Origin: 1-14-2-50-31-20 sp965370315
GTDB taxonomy: Bacteria; Bacteroidota; Ignavibacteria; Ignavibacteriales; Melioribacteraceae
Reading direction: 5' to 3'
Length of the DNA stretch: 31,720 nucleotides
Assembly: GCA_965370315.1 (NCBI GenBank)
Contig: CBDUTO010000043.1
Coordinates: forward strand, 1 to 31,720
The first letter of the stretch is position 1. Each line of letters begins with the position of its first letter. The position numbers and the translations under genes are program-made. Shown in pieces: positions 31,497 to 31,720 of the stretch. The notes beneath the pieces are model-generated. The model was not told the origin of the DNA, did no database searches, and saw only the letters and a program-made list of their open reading frames with translations.

Positions 31497-31720
31497 CTAT
31501 TTAGTACTAATTAATTTGTTTGTGTTATAACCTTTAATTTCAATTATACTTTTTATATTCTTTCCATTTTTAAATGAGCCAACAATAGTTTTGCTCTTAT
31601 TTGGCAACAACGAAAAGTAATTATCCGATAAAAACATTGGAAGTGTCGACTCATTTTTTTCTTTATCTAAAACTCTTACATCTATAAAAAATGCAATTTT
31701 ATCGGAGTTGTTTTTCACTT
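31497..31720 (-). CDS. C-terminal fragment of a GH2 beta-mannosidase-like enzyme (partial)
   Basis: Only the last 74 residues or so lie in the window; the gene continues past the right edge. The visible part, IAFFIDVRVLDKEKNES then LPMFLSDNYFSLLPNKSKTI, matches the C-terminal immunoglobulin-like domain of GH2 beta-mannosidases and exo-beta-glucosaminidases. There the SDNY-x-SLLP segment follows an AFF-x-R strand. No catalytic residue is in view, so the substrate is inferred only from this domain. It heads the sugar operon with a 12-base gap to the FucP-like gene. GTG at 31718 is an internal Val codon, not a start. Confidence 0.75.
   Translation of the reverse strand, partial: VKNNSDKIAFFIDVRVLDKEKNESTLPMFLSDNYFSLLPNKSKTIVGSFKNGKNIKSIIEIKGYNTNKLISTK

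Noticed and set aside
1..31720. Insertion sequences, prophage genes, CRISPR arrays, tRNA or rRNA genes
   Set aside because: No transposase, integrase, phage structural protein, regularly spaced repeat array or recognisable structural RNA was found on either strand.

Overview
This AT-rich 31.7-kb chromosomal window most likely comes from the Ignavibacteria/Chlorobi side of the Bacteroidota. Three observations support this. Two secreted proteins end in type A type-IX-secretion (T9SS) sorting domains with the NYPNPFNP signature. A parA-parB-DUF5683 gene string and an adjacent folP-cdaA pair occur, arrangements I recall from Bacteroidota-type genomes. There are many outer-membrane beta-barrel proteins, including a TonB-dependent receptor with a carboxypeptidase-like N-terminal domain. 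The placement is inferred from protein style; no rRNA is present to confirm it. I saw no tRNA, rRNA, CRISPR array or insertion sequence.

Positions 1-17637 are all on the minus strand and mainly carry housekeeping genes. In transcription order they are: a PASTA-domain membrane protein and rpe; folP, diadenylate cyclase cdaA and a DPM1-like glycosyltransferase; a UPF0173 metallo-hydrolase; parA, parB and DUF5683; a zinc-ribbon/Yip1-like membrane protein; an alkaline-phosphatase-superfamily enzyme; comEC; a yefM-yoeB toxin-antitoxin pair; murB, an MFS transporter and an FMN reductase; a FadL-type porin; a small beta-barrel protein; and the start of a probable antitoxin cut by the left edge. The set combines chromosome partitioning, c-di-AMP signalling, folate and wall-precursor synthesis and DNA uptake. 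The TA pair sits in the middle of the comEC-murB run.

Positions 17810-20951 hold two plus-strand POT peptide transporters in tandem, closed by a strong intrinsic terminator. Positions 21040-31720 return to the minus strand and form a carbohydrate-use locus: the C-terminus of a GH2 (beta-mannosidase-like) enzyme, a FucP-like sugar transporter, a ROK sugar kinase, a LacI regulator, a TonB-dependent receptor with a LacI-type operator upstream, a beta-helix T9SS cargo protein, a second T9SS cargo with a TIM-barrel-like glycosidase motif, and a glycosidase-like lipoprotein. No SusD partner is seen. The likely logic is: surface or secreted proteins act on a glycan, the receptor imports fragments, the GH2 enzyme releases sugars, FucP transports them, ROK phosphorylates them, and LacI senses the state.

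Intergenic DNA carries four REP-like elements ending in TGTCATT/AATGACA (two pairs of related forms), a heptanucleotide tandem repeat upstream of the FadL-type porin, a YefM-type operator, and two hairpins with complementary loops in the parA leader. No intergenic stretch exceeds 300 bases. I did not find a clear-cut new defence or mobile system. The best candidates for something undescribed are the SusD-less glycan locus and the parA leader structure.
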